The notes under the pieces are model-generated. The model was not told the origin of the DNA and ran no database searches. It was given only the letters and a program-made list of their open reading frames with translations. This document shows, piece after piece, positions 6,013-13,108 of a stretch of 59,682 bases of DNA. Made by a program: the position numbers and the translations under genes. Numbering within the stretch: position 1 is the stretch's first letter; each line of letters starts with the position of its first letter. Source of the stretch: a virus. The DNA is taken from positions 1 through 59,682 of IMG/VR virus record IMGVR_UViG_3300043466_003081; one strand, 5' to 3'.

Positions 6013-6104
6013 TTTTTACTCGCAATTGCTAGCAGTACGAAGGTAGCTTGTAGTGCTATTTTTAGTAACATAAAAGTACCTAGTACCATTAGCAGTGTTT
6101 GCAT
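6003..6104 (-). CDS. Tiny membrane peptide (33 aa)
   Basis: ATG 6104 has AAGGAG at good spacing. The peptide MQTLLMVLGTFMLLKIALQA continues as a hydrophobic helix and ends with KKCS. It is the first of the run of four tiny hydrophobic ORFs downstream of the 6116-6400 gene. Unrecognised. Confidence 0.5.
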   Translation of the reverse strand: MQTLLMVLGTFMLLKIALQATFVLLAIASKKCS

Positions 6105-6115
6105 TTTGTTTCTCC

Positions 6116-6400
6116 TTACTTAAGGGTTGGTGGAGTGAAGCCTGGATAGTATCTGTCTAAAAACTTCGAAGTATTTCTCAACTTTTCGTTAAGTAAGCAA
6201 ACTTGAGCTTCAACAGAGTCATTACTCTCACGAACACAGCATGAATCATACTCTCTTATCAAACTATAGAAGTTATTTAGCCAAACTTCTTTCTGTTTTT
6301 CTTTTAGTTGTTTTTCTAAAGCTAACTGTTTTCTTTTTTCTCGATAGTAAGTTATCGCTGTAACAGTAATAAAGAGAAGTATAAAAAACAAGGTCAGCAT
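6116..6400 (-). CDS. Membrane-anchored coiled-coil protein (94 aa)
   Basis: The start at ATG 6400 is chosen for GGAGG upstream and TAATG coupling to the gene before it. Residues 1-18 (MLTLFFILLFITVTAITY) are a transmembrane anchor, followed by a basic coiled helix (KRKQLALEKQLKEKQKE) and a Cys-containing region (DSCCVRE). The layout resembles spanin-like or superinfection-exclusion proteins, but no family is recognised. Confidence 0.5.
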   Translation of the reverse strand: MLTLFFILLFITVTAITYYREKRKQLALEKQLKEKQKEVWLNNFYSLIREYDSCCVRESNDSVEAQVCLLNEKLRNTSKFLDRYYPGFTPPTLK

Positions 6401-6618
6401 TATAGCCTCCGTCCAGTGAAGGGTTTTTGTTCTGAAGCTATCTCGTACAATCTTTGCCAAGCTGCTTCGGTTGAAGCATAGTATACCTCAGCCCAGACGA
6501 ATCCGGACTGAAGTTTTCTGTTACAGACAAACTGTCCAAAACGAAACTCTGTTTGAAGAGTCCGATCGGTCATCCAAGTAGACCAAAGTTTCTTCAACTC
6601 TTCTTCTGTGAGTTCCAT
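6400..6618 (-). CDS. Hypothetical protein (72 aa)
   Basis: Acidic N-terminus MELTEEELKKLWSTWMTDR, then an aromatic strand region (FVWAEVYYASTEAAW). Unrecognised. ATG 6618 overlaps the 3' end of 6594-6755 by 25 bases, and its stop overlaps the next start. Confidence 0.55.
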   Translation of the reverse strand: MELTEEELKKLWSTWMTDRTLQTEFRFGQFVCNRKLQSGFVWAEVYYASTEAAWQRLYEIASEQKPFTGRRL

Positions 6619-6755
6619 TTAGGCCTCCTAAAAGTTACTGCTAGAGTCTCATCATGAAACTTTTGCAGCCAACCCTTTTTAAGTAGCAGGTCATAAACAG
6701 TCCGGTTCACCTGTAGGAGATTACCGGGTGATAGCTCTGCGTAGTATCGTACCAT
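6594..6755 (-). CDS. Hypothetical protein (53 aa)
   Basis: Begins MVRYYAELSPGNLLQVNRTV. ATG 6755 is preferred over 6791 because GAGAGG lies just upstream. A short basic protein ending KWNSQKKS, unrecognised. It overlaps the 3' end of the previous gene by 35 bases. Confidence 0.5.
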   Translation of the reverse strand: MVRYYAELSPGNLLQVNRTVYDLLLKKGWLQKFHDETLAVTFRRPKWNSQKKS

Positions 6756-6918
6756 TGATTTCCTCTCTTTCAGGTTCGTAGTCTTTGTCAATAGCTTCTA
6801 CACACAGACGACCATAACGGCTTGTCTGCTCTCTTGAAAACTGTTTTGTTTCATCATAAGAAACAACAGCTCCGGTTTCAGCCCAAACAACTTTGGCTTC
6901 GTGGTTAATTGCGAACAT
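6721..6918 (-). CDS. Hypothetical protein (65 aa)
   Basis: Begins MFAINHEAKVVWAETGAVVS. ATG 6918 follows GGAGAAGAAG; the leader also carries the CCCCCA...GATGGAG pattern seen before the genes at 6980 and 7645. Unrecognised. Acidic, soluble. Confidence 0.5.
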   Translation of the reverse strand: MFAINHEAKVVWAETGAVVSYDETKQFSREQTSRYGRLCVEAIDKDYEPEREEINGTILRRAITR

Positions 6919-6947
6919 CTTCTTCTCCATCTCATGGGGGTTATAGT

Positions 6948-6969
6948 TGAGCAGTTAGTCGCTTGCTCA
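6948..6969. repeat. Inverted repeat after 6980-7168 gene
   Basis: TGAGCA (6948-6953) and TGCTCA (6964-6969) form a six-pair stem with a 10-base loop, 10 bases past the stop of the minus-strand gene at 6980. It is a diverged relative of the CTGAGCAGG hairpins at 7206-7221 and 7626-7639. Confidence 0.4.
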
Positions 6970-6979
6970 GGCCAAGACT

Positions 6980-7168
6980 CTAGAGAGCCATCACCAGTTC
7001 GTAAACATAAGACCCTGCAAGAGTCTCAGTCACGTCTTCATGCAGATCAAGAGCTTTTTGCAAAGCTTCTTGTTTATTACCTGCCATGAAGTAATCACTT
7101 GTCATAAAACCGTTTTCACCGTCATCACTGGTGAAAGCCAGTTTAACAAAGTACGGCATTGCTCGCAT
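6980..7168 (-). CDS. Hypothetical protein (62 aa)
   Basis: Begins MRAMPYFVKLAFTSDDGENG. ATG 7168 has GGAGG directly upstream; ATG 7159 (MPYFVK) is an alternative. The sequence YFMAGNKQEALQKALDLHED suggests a beta-beta-helix fold with a repeat-like helix. Unrecognised. Flanked on both sides by the hairpin elements of this region. Confidence 0.5.
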   Translation of the reverse strand: MRAMPYFVKLAFTSDDGENGFMTSDYFMAGNKQEALQKALDLHEDVTETLAGSYVYELVMAL

Positions 7169-7193
7169 AGGAGCCTCCATCGTTTGGGGTTGA

Positions 7194-7220
7194 TGAGCCT
7201 TTTAACGACCTGCTCAGGTC
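7194..7220. repeat. Hairpin repeat, copy A (27 bp)
   Basis: A 27-base segment identical, except for one base, to 7613-7639. In minus-strand RNA it reads CGACCT-GAGC-AGGTCG (six-pair hairpin at 7206-7221) followed by TTAAAAGGCTCA. It lies five bases past the stop of the 7227-7418 gene and runs into the leader of the next gene, so it may be an RNA processing, stability or weak termination element. Confidence 0.6.
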
Positions 7221-7226
7221 GGCTTA

Positions 7227-7418
7227 CTATTTTACTTCGTAAGCACGAAGTTGAGCTTTTAACGACTCAATAGAATCGTTAGCTGCTCTGAGGCTGTCTT
7301 CTAAATGACCAACTTGATCATAAAGACGACTAGACTCCTCATAGTACTCCAAATACATCTTGTACCAATATTTCCCATTTAGGGTATAGTACAAGTTATT
7401 CCGAAGTGTCTTCAGCAT
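7227..7418 (-). CDS. Small coiled-coil protein (63 aa)
   Basis: ATG 7418 follows AAAAGGAG. The N-terminal half is Tyr-rich (NLYYTLNGKYWYKMYLEYYE); the C-terminal half is a heptad helix (LEDSLRAANDSIESLKAQLR). Unrecognised; likely dimeric. It sits between the triple stem-loop region and hairpin copy A. Confidence 0.5.
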   Translation of the reverse strand: MLKTLRNNLYYTLNGKYWYKMYLEYYEESSRLYDQVGHLEDSLRAANDSIESLKAQLRAYEVK

Positions 7419-7503
7419 GGTTTACTCCTTTTGCTGAGGGGGTCGAAAAAAAAAAAGTAAAGTAAGCAGTTTATTCACTTGCTTGGGTGATGTCGTGGGT
7501 ATA

Positions 7504-7581
7504 CTTCATAGATCCTTATCCACGCTATGAAGAACTCCGCATGCTCCCGGAGTTAACGAGTTGGCCTCTGTAGTTGCCAAC
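7504..7581. ncRNA. Three consecutive stem-loops (possible structured RNA)
   Basis: Within the gene-free stretch 7419-7644 three perfect inverted repeats follow one another: CTTCATAG/CTATGAAG (7504-7511, 7525-7532), AACTCCG/CGGAGTT (7533-7539, 7548-7554) and GTTGGC/GCCAAC (7560-7565, 7576-7581). On the minus strand the block follows hairpin copy B and precedes a T-run (about 7446-7456). It could be a small RNA, a processed leader or a stacked terminator. Not a tRNA: arm sizes and loops do not fit. Confidence 0.4.
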
Positions 7582-7612
7582 AAAGCAGTATTATTTTAGC
7601 TTTTAGGGAAGG

Positions 7613-7639
7613 TGAGCCTTTTAATGACCTGCTCAGGTC
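7613..7639. repeat. Hairpin repeat, copy B (27 bp)
   Basis: Second copy of the 7194-7220 element, differing at one base (T for C in TTAATGACC). The hairpin GACCT-GAGC-AGGTC (minus-strand reading, 7626-7639) begins five bases past the stop of the 7645-7911 gene, the same spacing as copy A. Confidence 0.6.
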
Positions 7640-7644
7640 TTCTG

Positions 7645-7911
7645 TTAGTTAACAGCTACTGCTTCGTCTCCAATCGGAGATTCCACAATATCTGCTTCCT
7701 TAGTTTTTAGCGCTTCCAGTTTACGGTCGATAATCACCAGTTGATCGGTAATTTCACCAACAGCCTTGAAGGAAACGGTCTGCACTACTTCAGCTACACC
7801 TTTAGCTACAGTGGCTGCAACACCAATGTAAACAAAAGGAACTGACACAGTACCAGCAACAAACCCAGCGCCAAACTGAGCAACAGACAGGGCGGCATTA
7901 CGGACTTTCAT
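7645..7911 (-). CDS. Membrane-associated hypothetical protein (88 aa)
   Basis: Begins MKVRNAALSVAQFGAGFVAG. ATG 7911 has GGAGAG just upstream. A glycine/alanine-rich hydrophobic region (residues 12-45) could span the membrane once or twice, followed by an amphipathic helix (DQLVIIDRKLEALKTKE). It is the first gene of the minus-strand array, next to the divergent promoter region, so probably highly and early expressed. Unrecognised. Confidence 0.55.
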   Translation of the reverse strand: MKVRNAALSVAQFGAGFVAGTVSVPFVYIGVAATVAKGVAEVVQTVSFKAVGEITDQLVIIDRKLEALKTKEADIVESPIGDEAVAVN

Positions 7912-7949
7912 TTGACTCTCCATTATTGGGGGTTAAGAGATTTCTCGTC

Positions 7950-7990
7950 TTGAGATTATCTCATTATAGATACATAGTTTTCCTCACTTT
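7950..7990. promoter_or_regulatory. Divergent promoter region between minus array and phoH
   Basis: The 102-base gap between the divergent genes 7645-7911 and 8014-8691 is AT-rich. On the minus strand it contains a perfect TATAAT (7963-7968) 52 bases before the ATG. On the plus strand TTGAGA near 7950 and TATAGATA near 7966 give only a loose match. A GAGAT/ATCTC inverted repeat (about 7937-7962) could be an operator. No strong -35 for either direction, so this is tentative. Confidence 0.35.
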
Positions 7991-8013
7991 TTTAGCATAC
8001 CAAAAGGAATAAA

Positions 8014-8691
8014 ATGACAAAAAGAATTCGTACTCGTCCACGACCTCTTGTTGAAAAGGCTGTTCACATTCAGCCAAAGACTCAAAACCAAGATCGGTTA
8101 ATTAGAGCTATCGAGCAAAACCAACTTGTAGTTACAATTGGTCCAGCAGGTGTTGGTAAAACTTATTGCGCTGTTAATGCAGCTGTAAACTTGCTTGTGC
8201 AAGGTCGTGTGAAGAAACTTGTACTAGTTCGTGCTAATATACCTACAGGAAAAACTCTTGGCTCTTTTCCCGGTGACATTTACGATAAGCTTGGTCCTTG
8301 GTTAGCTCCTATGACTAGTGAGATTAAAAAGAGACTTGGTGCAAATGACTACGATGCTAAGCGTCATTCAGGTCAAATCGAGTTTCATCCACTAGAAACT
8401 ATTCGTGGTGCTAGCTTTGAGGACACAATTATTCTCGTTGACGAATCTCAGAATTTAACTTATGAAGAAGTGAAGGCAATTACTACAAGAATCGGTGAGA
8501 ACTCTAAAATGATTCTCATGGGTGATCCTATGCAGAGAGATACACGTGACTCTGGTCTAACAACCTTTAAAAAGATTATTAACCAATTTGACTTAGAGAT
8601 TCCTGTTGTTGAGTTTGGTCTAGACGATATTGTTCGTTCTGATCTAGTCGCTCAACTTGTGAAAGCCTATGTAAAATATGAGAAAAACTAA
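8014..8691 (+). CDS. phoH: PhoH-like ATPase
   Basis: A 225-residue P-loop protein of the PhoH family: Walker A G43-P-A-G-V-G-K-T50, then IILVDESQNLTYEEVKAI as Walker B, and ILMGDPMQRD, a PhoH/helicase-like sensor. It covers the core PhoH domain only. Many marine phages carry it; its role in infection is unsettled (nucleic acid or RNA helicase-like activity is suspected). It is the first gene of the plus-strand operon and lies just upstream of the virion genes. Confidence 0.92.
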   Translation: MTKRIRTRPRPLVEKAVHIQPKTQNQDRLIRAIEQNQLVVTIGPAGVGKTYCAVNAAVNLLVQGRVKKLVLVRANIPTGKTLGSFPGDIYDKLGPWLAPMTSEIKKRLGANDYDAKRHSGQIEFHPLETIRGASFEDTIILVDESQNLTYEEVKAITTRIGENSKMILMGDPMQRDTRDSGLTTFKKIINQFDLEIPVVEFGLDDIVRSDLVAQLVKAYVKYEKN

Positions 8692-8775
8692 CACACACTA
8701 ACGCCCATTGTTTTCAGGCCAAAAACTTTCCTAAAAGAATCGACCCTGAAACTGTAAAAATAAAGGACAACAAAT

Positions 8776-9084
8776 ATGGCAAGAAATCAAGCAGCAGTGC
8801 ATGTACCAGTTGGTGTATGGACTGAACTAACTGGCGGTGATGCAACTAAGATCACATGGCAAATCGTCACTAACGAAGAGAAACTAAATGGTGTTTACGT
8901 CCGTGTAACAGACAACGGTACAGCCCCAACAGAACAGTATGGTCTCCATTTCGCAACTTGGGACGATCATGAGATTAACCGCACCATTACTGACTATCGT
9001 GCAGGTGTAGCAGGCGCTAAGCGTGTCTGGGCCAAAGCAATTAAAGAAGCTGTTGTAGTAGTCGTATCAGACGATAGCGTATAA
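8776..9084 (+). CDS. Hypothetical small virion-module protein (102 aa)
   Basis: Unrecognised: MARNQAAVHVPVGVWTELTG onward, a beta-rich protein without signal or membrane segment. The position right before the portal and the compact beta pattern suggest a capsid decoration or small structural protein. Start has AAAGGA 8-10 bases upstream. Confidence 0.5.
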   Translation: MARNQAAVHVPVGVWTELTGGDATKITWQIVTNEEKLNGVYVRVTDNGTAPTEQYGLHFATWDDHEINRTITDYRAGVAGAKRVWAKAIKEAVVVVVSDDSV

Positions 9085-9100
9085 CTCTAAGGAGAAATAA

Positions 9101-10666
9101 ATGACCCAGATACCAACTCTTACTTCTAAGTCTAGTGTTGGCACTCCAACTTACGAATATGAATCTATGGTTCGTATCTGGAAACGTTGCCGCGCTATTC
9201 TAAACGGAGAGCTTTATGCTAAAGAGCATGACCGTTATCTCGATCAAGTAAACTATACTAACTTATTAGTACCTTTTAGCCCTCGTATGTCAGCAGAACA
9301 GTATCGCTGGTACGTAGCTGAAGCAGAACTACCTGGGTTAACCTCTCAGTATGCAAAGATTCTCACAGGTGGTTTGCTACGTAAACCCCCAGAAATGACA
9401 CTACCTGAAACAGTACCCGAAGAAGCTCTTAACTGGCTACGTAATCGCTTTACTGAGGACGGTCGTCCAATGGTTGCTTTCCTTGATGCAGCTATTTGGG
9501 AGGAACTTTCAACTAGCCGCGGTTGGGTTTCTGTAGACTTTCCTATGGTCCCTAACTATACCGATCTAGACCCTGAACAAAAACAAATGATTGCTCCTTA
9601 TCCAGTACTTTGGAGAGCAGAAGATGTTATTAACTGGCAAACTGGTATTGACAAAGTTACAGGTCGTCCAACTCTTACTCGTATTGTATTCCGCTACATT
9701 GGTAGAACTTATAGAGACTCTGAGTGGCATCCTAACCTTGACATCGTTGCTGCAGACCACTATCTTGATGAGGCAGGTGTCTACAGGGTACAGTACTACA
9801 AAAAAGAGGGTGAAGCAACAGTAGACCTGATTAACGGTGATCTAAAGATGACTCAGCTCTTTGGTACTGAATTGTTCTCGAATGATCACTGGATCGCAGA
9901 TGGCGAGCCTCTAACTCCTATGATGTGGGGCGAGCCTATGAAACAGCTTCCTATCTTCCCATTGAATGGTGAAGTTACTCTTGAAGCTCCTATGCTGACT
10001 CCTCTTATTGACAAAGAAATTGCGCTCTACAATAAAGTCTCTCGTCGCAACCATTTGATGTACGGTGCTTCTACTTTTACTCCTGTTGTTTTCTCTGACA
10101 TGAGTAATGAAGATTTTGCTAGCGTAGTTAATGCTGGTTTAGGCTCTTGGATTAAGCTAGGATCTAATGACAAAATTGATGCTTTCCGTACTCCAACAGA
10201 TGCTTTAGCAGACATGGAAAAGGCTATTGAAGCTTCTCTTTCTGAAATGGCTCGCATGGGTGTTCGTATCCTTGCGCCTGAAGGCGATCAGTCTGGTATT
10301 GCGCTAGAAATCCGTAACTCAAGCCTAACAGCACAGCTAGGTCTACTTAATAATAAGCTATCTGCTACTATGGGTGAAGTTATCAAGCTAATGCTTCGTT
10401 GGCGTTATGGTAAAGATCTTGATGTAGAAGAGCTAGAATTCAAACTATCAGCAGACTTTAACCCAACACCTCTTGGTTCTGAATGGACTCGTCTAGTAAC
10501 TGAATGGTATCAGAATCGTTTGATTCCTCGTTCTGTATGGCTTTCTGTAGCTAAACAACATGATATTATTCCTAATGACTATGATGATGTAGCAGGTATG
10601 GAAGAAATCGGTCAAGATCCACTAATTCAAGACAACTCTGGCATAGACATAGAGGATAGTGTATAA
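9101..10666 (+). CDS. Portal protein (DUF4055 type)
   Basis: The protein (521 aa) fits the DUF4055 phage portal group in length and pattern: an N-terminal helical region with YLPGLTSQY-like block (AELPGLTSQYAKILTGGLLR), RGWVSVDFP, a central crown/stem region and a C-terminal segment ALEIRNSSLTAQLGLLNNKL with LMLRWR. Portals form the dodecameric DNA gate at one capsid vertex. Start has AAGGAG. The stop overlaps the next start (TAATG). Terminase is not adjacent. Confidence 0.85.
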   Translation: MTQIPTLTSKSSVGTPTYEYESMVRIWKRCRAILNGELYAKEHDRYLDQVNYTNLLVPFSPRMSAEQYRWYVAEAELPGLTSQYAKILTGGLLRKPPEMTLPETVPEEALNWLRNRFTEDGRPMVAFLDAAIWEELSTSRGWVSVDFPMVPNYTDLDPEQKQMIAPYPVLWRAEDVINWQTGIDKVTGRPTLTRIVFRYIGRTYRDSEWHPNLDIVAADHYLDEAGVYRVQYYKKEGEATVDLINGDLKMTQLFGTELFSNDHWIADGEPLTPMMWGEPMKQLPIFPLNGEVTLEAPMLTPLIDKEIALYNKVSRRNHLMYGASTFTPVVFSDMSNEDFASVVNAGLGSWIKLGSNDKIDAFRTPTDALADMEKAIEASLSEMARMGVRILAPEGDQSGIALEIRNSSLTAQLGLLNNKLSATMGEVIKLMLRWRYGKDLDVEELEFKLSADFNPTPLGSEWTRLVTEWYQNRLIPRSVWLSVAKQHDIIPNDYDDVAGMEEIGQDPLIQDNSGIDIEDSV

Positions 10667-10860
10667 TGTTTTTAGCAATGCTACTAGTGTGCACTTCAGC
10701 TGAAGTACAATCTTGCGAAATCTTTTACAATACTGAAGAGGTCTTTGTAACTCAAGAAGCTTGTGAAGCAGATCTTGATGAAGCTTCTACTTTTCTTGAC
10801 AGTCCTGAAGTTTACTACAGCAAGACTGGTTGCATTGTTCTTCCTGGGGAGTCTGCGTAA
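10666..10860 (+). CDS. Small Cys-containing, possibly exported peptide (64 aa)
   Basis: Short hydrophobic N-terminus ([16 protein letters not shown]) that could be a weak signal peptide, then an acidic region with four Cys overall (C9, C17, one near 33, one near 56). Coupled on both sides by TAATG overlaps. Unrecognised; an export prediction would be needed. Confidence 0.5.
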   Translation: MFLAMLLVCTSAEVQSCEIFYNTEEVFVTQEACEADLDEASTFLDSPEVYYSKTGCIVLPGESA

Positions 10861-11006
10861 TGCCTCTCAAAAAAGGTTATTCACAAAAGACTATTTCTTC
10901 TAACATTCGTAGAGAGAAGAAACGTGGTCATTCACAGAAACAGTCTGTAGCTATCGCATTGTCGGTAGCTGCAGAGGCTAAAAAGAAAAGAAATAAAAAG
11001 AAATAA
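10860..11006 (+). CDS. DUF6496-like small basic protein (48 aa)
   Basis: [20 protein letters not shown], then [15 protein letters not shown] and a Lys/Arg tail. This is the very common phage small protein with the pattern [11 protein letters not shown]...QAVAIAL (DUF6496-like); function unknown, typically near portal or structural genes. TAATG overlap with the previous gene fixes the start. Confidence 0.75.
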   Translation: MPLKKGYSQKTISSNIRREKKRGHSQKQSVAIALSVAAEAKKKRNKKK

Positions 11007-11070
11007 CTCTCCTCAATGAAGGATCTTAACAACACAACCCAGCTGAGGCTCGGTTAGAGGAGACACACAC

Positions 11071-11508
11071 ATGGCACGCAGTAGAATTACATCTGCTTCC
11101 CAAGATCTTATCTCTGATAATGGAGCAGTCTTAGCAAGCATTGTTGACGGTGAACAGATTCAAATGGAAGTAACCCTTAATTGGCTAACTAACCTTACAG
11201 GTTACCAAATAAAAGTTACCGTCATTGAAGCTCTAAACACTGGCGATGGTAAAATACCTACTGCTGTACAACCTAGCGGTGTAATTTATCAGTTACCAAT
11301 TTTAGATGCTACTGTTACAGACAATACTTTTAAGATTGTTTTTCCAGAAAATTTGATTGATAGTTGGGAAACAGAGCCCTCACCTGATAAACCTGTTTAT
11401 GGATATATAGAATTAGAAGTAAAAGATACTGGAGTAGGTACTCTACAGCAAATTTGGAAGCCTATTAGAGGTTTAGTAGAAATTTTGTATTCTCCAACGG
11501 ACGCTTAA
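11071..11508 (+). CDS. Hypothetical structural protein (145 aa)
   Basis: Beta-rich protein beginning MARSRITSASQDLISDNGAV and containing VTLNWLTNLTGYQIKVTVIE. It resembles neck, baseplate or fibre-attachment proteins in composition. It sits two bases before the next gene in a block of fibre proteins. Start after AGAGGAGA. No named family recognised. Confidence 0.5.
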   Translation: MARSRITSASQDLISDNGAVLASIVDGEQIQMEVTLNWLTNLTGYQIKVTVIEALNTGDGKIPTAVQPSGVIYQLPILDATVTDNTFKIVFPENLIDSWETEPSPDKPVYGYIELEVKDTGVGTLQQIWKPIRGLVEILYSPTDA

Positions 11509-11509
11509 A

Positions 11510-11992
11510 ATGACATACAAACTTTCTACTAAAGGAAATAAATTAGAAGTAAGCTTAACTACAAACAAACTTGTTACAGAAGTTGATAAGTTAGAGTATG
11601 CAGTTTCTTTGTCAAGAACAGGTGGACAGGGAACTAAAGGCGATACTATCAGCAATGTTTACGTCGATGCTAATCAACACTTAATTGTTCAAACAACTAA
11701 CTCTTTAGGGGTAGTAACTTCTTTTGATGCAGGCGATGTTGAAGCAGAGATTGTTTTAAACCATCTTGAAGATGTTACTATTACAAATATTCAAGAAGCT
11801 GACATTATTGCTTATGACTCTACTACACAAGTCTTTAGAAACTATCAGCTAACAACTTCTCGTTTGTTAGATGTAGACAACAATGACAGAACTGACGGTT
11901 CTCTTCTTGTTTTTAAAGAAAATGATAACAAGTATGTTGCAACAAGCTTACTTAACAATCCAAACACTATTATTACTGGGGGAACCTTCTAA
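11510..11992 (+). CDS. Fibre-like structural protein (160 aa)
   Basis: Contains a short collagen-like turn (GGQGTKGDT) and the motif LEDVTITN...DIIAYDSTTQVFRNYQL, a unit common in phage fibre proteins and repeated as LSNVVVTSN...EVLAWDSATSKW in the next gene. Likely an adaptor or short fibre. Its stop overlaps the ATG of the next gene by one base. Confidence 0.65.
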   Translation: MTYKLSTKGNKLEVSLTTNKLVTEVDKLEYAVSLSRTGGQGTKGDTISNVYVDANQHLIVQTTNSLGVVTSFDAGDVEAEIVLNHLEDVTITNIQEADIIAYDSTTQVFRNYQLTTSRLLDVDNNDRTDGSLLVFKENDNKYVATSLLNNPNTIITGGTF

Positions 11993-13086
11993 TGGCAACT
12001 AAAATTCTTCTTAAAAAATCTAGTACAGCAGGTGCTGTGCCGCTAACAACCGATCTCGAAATTGGTGAAGTAGCATTAAACCTTGCTGATCGTAAACTTT
12101 ATTCTAAAAATAATTCTAACACTGTAATTCCTATTGGCTCTGCGTATGTTGGCACTACTGCTCCTACTGCTCCTGCTGAAGGCGATCTTTGGTACGATTC
12201 TACTAACGATCTTCTAAAAGCGTATAATGGTACTGCTTGGGCAGCTGCAGGTTACACTTCTCTAACTCAATTTGGTGTTAACGCTAGTGCTGCAGAGTTA
12301 AATATCCTTGATGGAGCTACACTAACTACTACTGAGCTAAACTATGTTGATGGTGTTACCTCTGCTATTCAAACTCAGTTAGATGGCAAATCTTCCACTT
12401 CGCATAACCATACTATTGACTCACTTTCTAACGTAGTTGTCACTTCTAACTCTGATAACGAAGTACTAGCTTGGGATTCAGCTACTTCTAAGTGGATTAA
12501 CCAAACAGCAGCAGAAGCTGGTCTCGCTACTGCAGCTCACAACCACACTTTAGATTCTCTTTCTAACGTTACGATCACATCAAATGCTAGCGGTGAAATC
12601 TTAAAGTGGAATGGCACTGCTTGGATCAACAATACTCTTGCAGAAGCAGGTATTCAACCAGCTGGTTCTTACCTAACTGCCGAAGCAGATACTCTTGCTA
12701 CTGTAACAGGTCGTGGTGCAACTACTGCAACTGCTGTCTCAGTTACTAACGCTACAGCTTCATCTAACACTACTACAGGTGCATTGATCGTAACTGGTGG
12801 TGTTGGTGTTGGTGGTAACCTCAACGTTGGTGGCAACACTACTATCACAGGTAACTTAACTGTTAGCGGCACTACTACTACTGTCAACTCAAACACTGTT
12901 AACATTGGCGACAACATTATTGTTCTCAACTCTGATGAAACAGGGGCTGCTAGCCAAAATGCTGGTTTTGAAGTAGAGCGTGGTACTGATGCTAACGTAC
13001 AGTTTATCTGGAACGAAGGTAACGACGCTTGGGACATGGGCGATTGGCCATTACAAAACGTAAAGCTTGACGGCGGTTCTTACTAA
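11992..13086 (+). CDS. Tail fibre protein, paralogous N-terminus (364 aa)
   Basis: The N-terminus MATKILLKKSSTAGAVPLTT then LEIGEVALNLADRKLYSK is the phage fibre/structural module common in marine phages and is duplicated in the next gene. The middle carries two L-S-N-V-x-I/V-T-S-N repeats with H-N-H-T units, and the C-terminal part the GNLNVGGNTTITGNLTVSGT repeat seen in many trimeric fibres. It is a virion surface component, probably host binding. No enzymatic motif visible. Confidence 0.75.
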   Translation: MATKILLKKSSTAGAVPLTTDLEIGEVALNLADRKLYSKNNSNTVIPIGSAYVGTTAPTAPAEGDLWYDSTNDLLKAYNGTAWAAAGYTSLTQFGVNASAAELNILDGATLTTTELNYVDGVTSAIQTQLDGKSSTSHNHTIDSLSNVVVTSNSDNEVLAWDSATSKWINQTAAEAGLATAAHNHTLDSLSNVTITSNASGEILKWNGTAWINNTLAEAGIQPAGSYLTAEADTLATVTGRGATTATAVSVTNATASSNTTTGALIVTGGVGVGGNLNVGGNTTITGNLTVSGTTTTVNSNTVNIGDNIIVLNSDETGAASQNAGFEVERGTDANVQFIWNEGNDAWDMGDWPLQNVKLDGGSY

Positions 13087-13108
13087 GACATAGAAAGGTC
13101 TCATCTAT

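Noticed and set aside
7504-7581. A tRNA gene in the stem-loop region
   Set aside because: The stems are 8, 7 and 6 pairs with loops of 13, 8 and 10 bases in series. There is no acceptor stem enclosing three arms and no TTC T-loop.
7950-7990. A strong sigma70 promoter for phoH
   Set aside because: The plus-strand -35/-10 candidates are poorly spaced; only the minus-strand TATAAT is convincing, and even that lacks a -35.
10666-10860. Calling the 64-residue peptide a secreted toxin
   Set aside because: The signal-like N-terminus is weak and there is no toxin motif; kept as hypothetical.
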